From contig JAJZQR010000261.1 in assembly GCA_021806765.1 (NCBI GenBank), positions 1-7,669 of the forward strand: a stretch of 7,669 nucleotides of DNA, in the 5' to 3' direction. The position numbers and the translations under genes were made by a program. Positions 6,343 to 7,669 of this stretch are shown here, in pieces. Position 1 is the stretch's first letter, and each line of letters begins with the position of its first letter. The notes beneath the pieces were generated by a model. The model worked only from the letters and a program-made list of their open reading frames with translations. It ran no database searches and was not told the origin of the DNA. The stretch is from Chloroflexota bacterium. Lineage in GTDB: Bacteria > Chloroflexota > UBA6077.

Positions 6343-6345
6343 TAC

Positions 6346-6585
6346 TTACTTCATTTGCTTCTCTCGCGTCGCTCGATCAGCGATCTGATCTCGGGAACCC
6401 TTCCCCAGCGCCGCGCCCTGCAGCACCTCGGTGAAGACGCCTCCCAGCCCAACCAGGAGGCGCACCGGCCCAAGAACGGGGTCGTGGGTGATCCCTACGA
6501 TGGTCTCCGTGCCGTTGTGGACCATCTCCTCAACGAGGACGCCTCTGACGGTCTTGGCGGAGCAGCGCTCGCGCGCGTTGCCCAT
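6346..6585 (-). pseudogene. Fragment of an acyl-CoA synthetase (NDP-forming) ATP-grasp domain
   Basis: A 79-residue frame whose residues 13-56 (GVLVEEMVHNGTETIVGITH, then DPVLGPVRLLVGLGGVFTEV) match from memory the ATP-grasp domain of ADP-forming acetate/acyl-CoA ligases, consensus GVLVQEMV..G.E.IVG...DP.FGP....GLGG...EVL. The full domain is about 220 residues and full proteins are about 700, so this is a small internal piece. After EVLQ the similarity stops (GAALGKGSRDQIADRATREKQ). It has an ATG at 6585 with AGGAG about six bases before it, so a small peptide could be made, but the ATP-binding and catalytic parts are absent and no function is expected. It sits between the ABC permease and the SDR gene, 90 bases from the former. 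Confidence 0.65.
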
Positions 6586-6675
6586 GGTCCTCTCCTAGGC
6601 CAATCGCAGGCGGGCCTCGTCGCGTACGTCCAACTCGATCGCTGGGCATCGGTCCTGTGCAGAATCTCCGCGTCC

Positions 6676-7455
6676 TCAGGCCGGCATCCACCTCGTGATG
6701 CGGCGTGCCAGTTGAACCCAGATGAAGTCGGTGAGAGAGGCCAACAGGGCTACCCACAGCATGATCGCCATGATATCGAGGATGTCCACATTCCCGGTCA
6801 GGGCAATGAATACCCTGCCAACGCCGTACTTCGCCCCCATCAGCTCGGCGACCACCTCCAGCCCCCACGCCGTTGGCAGTATTACCCGAATGCCGCCCGT
6901 CAGCTCTGGCATGATCGCCGGTAGGACGACGGTTCGGAACAGCTGGCGCCGGTTGGCCCCCAGCGTGAGTGCGAACTCGCCATACACCGGGGCGACATTG
7001 CGCACGGCCTCGATCGTGTATATGACCATTCGAACGAAGCAGTAGAACACGAGAAGGGCAAACTGGGTGGACGCGCCACGGCCAAACCAGAGCAAGAAGA
7101 ACGGGATGGCCGCGAGGGGCGGAACCGTGCGAATGACTTCGATTGGCGGTTCCAGGAAGTAGCCCGCCCCTCGACTCCAACCCATGATCAGCCCAACGAA
7201 GATACCCAGCCCCATTCCCACCACGCTACCTAGCAGGGCCGACTGAACCGTATACCAGAGATGCGGCCGTAACCCCTCCTCTCCCGCGCCGACAGAGGCA
7301 ATCGCTGGCGACTGGACGATGACCGTTAAAAAGGTACTGAGTACGGTGAGCGGAGGGGGCATGCGAACCGGTCCGAGCTGTTCCGAAGCCAACTGCCACA
7401 CCGCGACCAGCGCCAACAGACCCAGCATCCCGTACGGCCTAACGAGCCTTTGCAT
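6676..7455 (-). CDS. ABC transporter permease, NitT/TauT/SsuC type
   Basis: A 259-residue inner-membrane permease from the ATG at 7455 (a GTG at 7467 would add four residues). The family imports nitrate, taurine, alkanesulfonates, thiamine precursors and other small compounds. The sequence has a first membrane segment (about 10-25), long hydrophobic stretches near 72-92, 115-124, 132-147 and 228-245, and the characteristic PPIEVIRTVPPLAAIPFFLLWFG region. The EAA loop, contacting the ATPase, is at about 160-187 (GEFALTLGAN through VVLPAIMPELTGG). A partner ATPase and a periplasmic binding protein are needed for function, and neither is in the window, so this is an orphan permease here. The start region has only a weak GGGG ribosome binding site. 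The substrate cannot be told from the sequence. Confidence 0.92.
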   Translation of the reverse strand: MQRLVRPYGMLGLLALVAVWQLASEQLGPVRMPPPLTVLSTFLTVIVQSPAIASVGAGEEGLRPHLWYTVQSALLGSVVGMGLGIFVGLIMGWSRGAGYFLEPPIEVIRTVPPLAAIPFFLLWFGRGASTQFALLVFYCFVRMVIYTIEAVRNVAPVYGEFALTLGANRRQLFRTVVLPAIMPELTGGIRVILPTAWGLEVVAELMGAKYGVGRVFIALTGNVDILDIMAIMLWVALLASLTDFIWVQLARRITRWMPA

Positions 7456-7554
7456 CCGCTTCCCCACCCCCGTTTCACACCAATTTCCAGTTCTGCATCG
7501 GTTGCCCCGCCCTGCTGCGCGAACGGCCCCTGAGCGATTCTGCTAGGGAAGCTT

Positions 7555-7578
7555 CGCCTCAAACCGTCGAGTGAGGCG
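7555..7578. promoter_or_regulatory. Inverted repeat in the divergent intergenic region, possible operator
   Basis: CGCCTCA (7555-7561) and TGAGGCG (7572-7578) form a perfect seven-base inverted repeat around a ten-base spacer, a size typical of a dimeric repressor site. It lies between the minus-strand permease and the plus-strand gene starting at 7631, where a shared operator would be expected. No clear -35/-10 pair is visible on either strand; a TAGAAT near 7603 is the only -10-like box towards the plus gene. Confidence 0.35.
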
Positions 7579-7630
7579 TTCGCCGCGGCTTGAACTGATT
7601 GATAGAATAGCTGGCGCGGGAGGGATTGCC

Positions 7631-7669
7631 ATGAGCACCATCGACGAATTGCTGCGCCAGCACGTCACC
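7631..7669 (+). CDS. Start of a plus-strand gene of unknown product, cut by window edge
   Basis: An ATG at 7631 begins an open frame, MSTIDELLRQHVT, that runs off the right edge. A strong ribosome binding site, GGGAGG, lies about seven bases upstream. It is the only supported plus-strand gene in the window and is transcribed divergently from the ABC permease. Thirteen residues are too few to name a family. Confidence 0.55.
   Translation, partial: MSTIDELLRQHVT

Noticed and set aside
1..7669. CRISPR array, tRNA, rRNA or known riboswitch
   Set aside because: No regularly spaced repeats, cloverleaf-like segments, rRNA signatures or conserved leader motifs were seen on either strand.

Overview
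The window is GC-rich bacterial DNA, probably a metagenomic or environmental genome. The gene families fit Chloroflexota (Anaerolineae-like) or a similar group rich in URO-D-like and Gfo/Idh/MocA enzymes: uroporphyrinogen-decarboxylase-like proteins, a cyclase-family hydrolase, a sugar-type ABC permease and an ISAs1-type transposase. The taxon is inference from gene content, since no rRNA or marker gene is present. Almost everything is coded on the minus strand, so the genes read from right to left. One further gene starts on the plus strand at the right edge.

In reading order on the minus strand: a NitT/TauT/SsuC-type ABC permease (7455-6676); a short fragment of an acyl-CoA-synthetase-type ATP-grasp domain (6585-6346); an SDR-family NAD(P) oxidoreductase (6319-5561); a 288-base non-coding gap with several inverted repeats; a Gfo/Idh/MocA oxidoreductase (5272-4211); a decayed ISAs1-family transposase (about 4207-3596); a URO-D-like protein with a frameshifted 3' end (3578-2559, lost tail to 2483); the last 90 codons of a MalG-type sugar ABC permease with no 5' part (about 2322-2050); a cyclase-family (kynurenine-formamidase-like) hydrolase (1889-1092); and a second URO-D-like protein (from 1044, running off the left edge).

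The intact genes look like an accessory catabolic cluster: two oxidoreductases, one metal-dependent hydrolase, two possible methyl-transfer or decarboxylase-like enzymes and transport. No substrate can be named. Both URO-D-like proteins carry His-x-Asp where the methylcobamide:CoM methyltransferases (MtaA/MtbA) have the zinc-binding His-x-Cys, so neither is a canonical member of that group or an obvious haem-pathway enzyme.

The most distinctive property is decay at gene junctions. Three recognisable gene fragments (ABC permease tail, ISAs1 transposase, ATP-grasp piece) and one frameshifted gene lie between otherwise well-preserved genes with good ribosome binding sites. This looks like a region rebuilt by repeated deletion and insertion. 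I found no CRISPR array, RNA gene or defence system, and nothing I would call a clearly new system.
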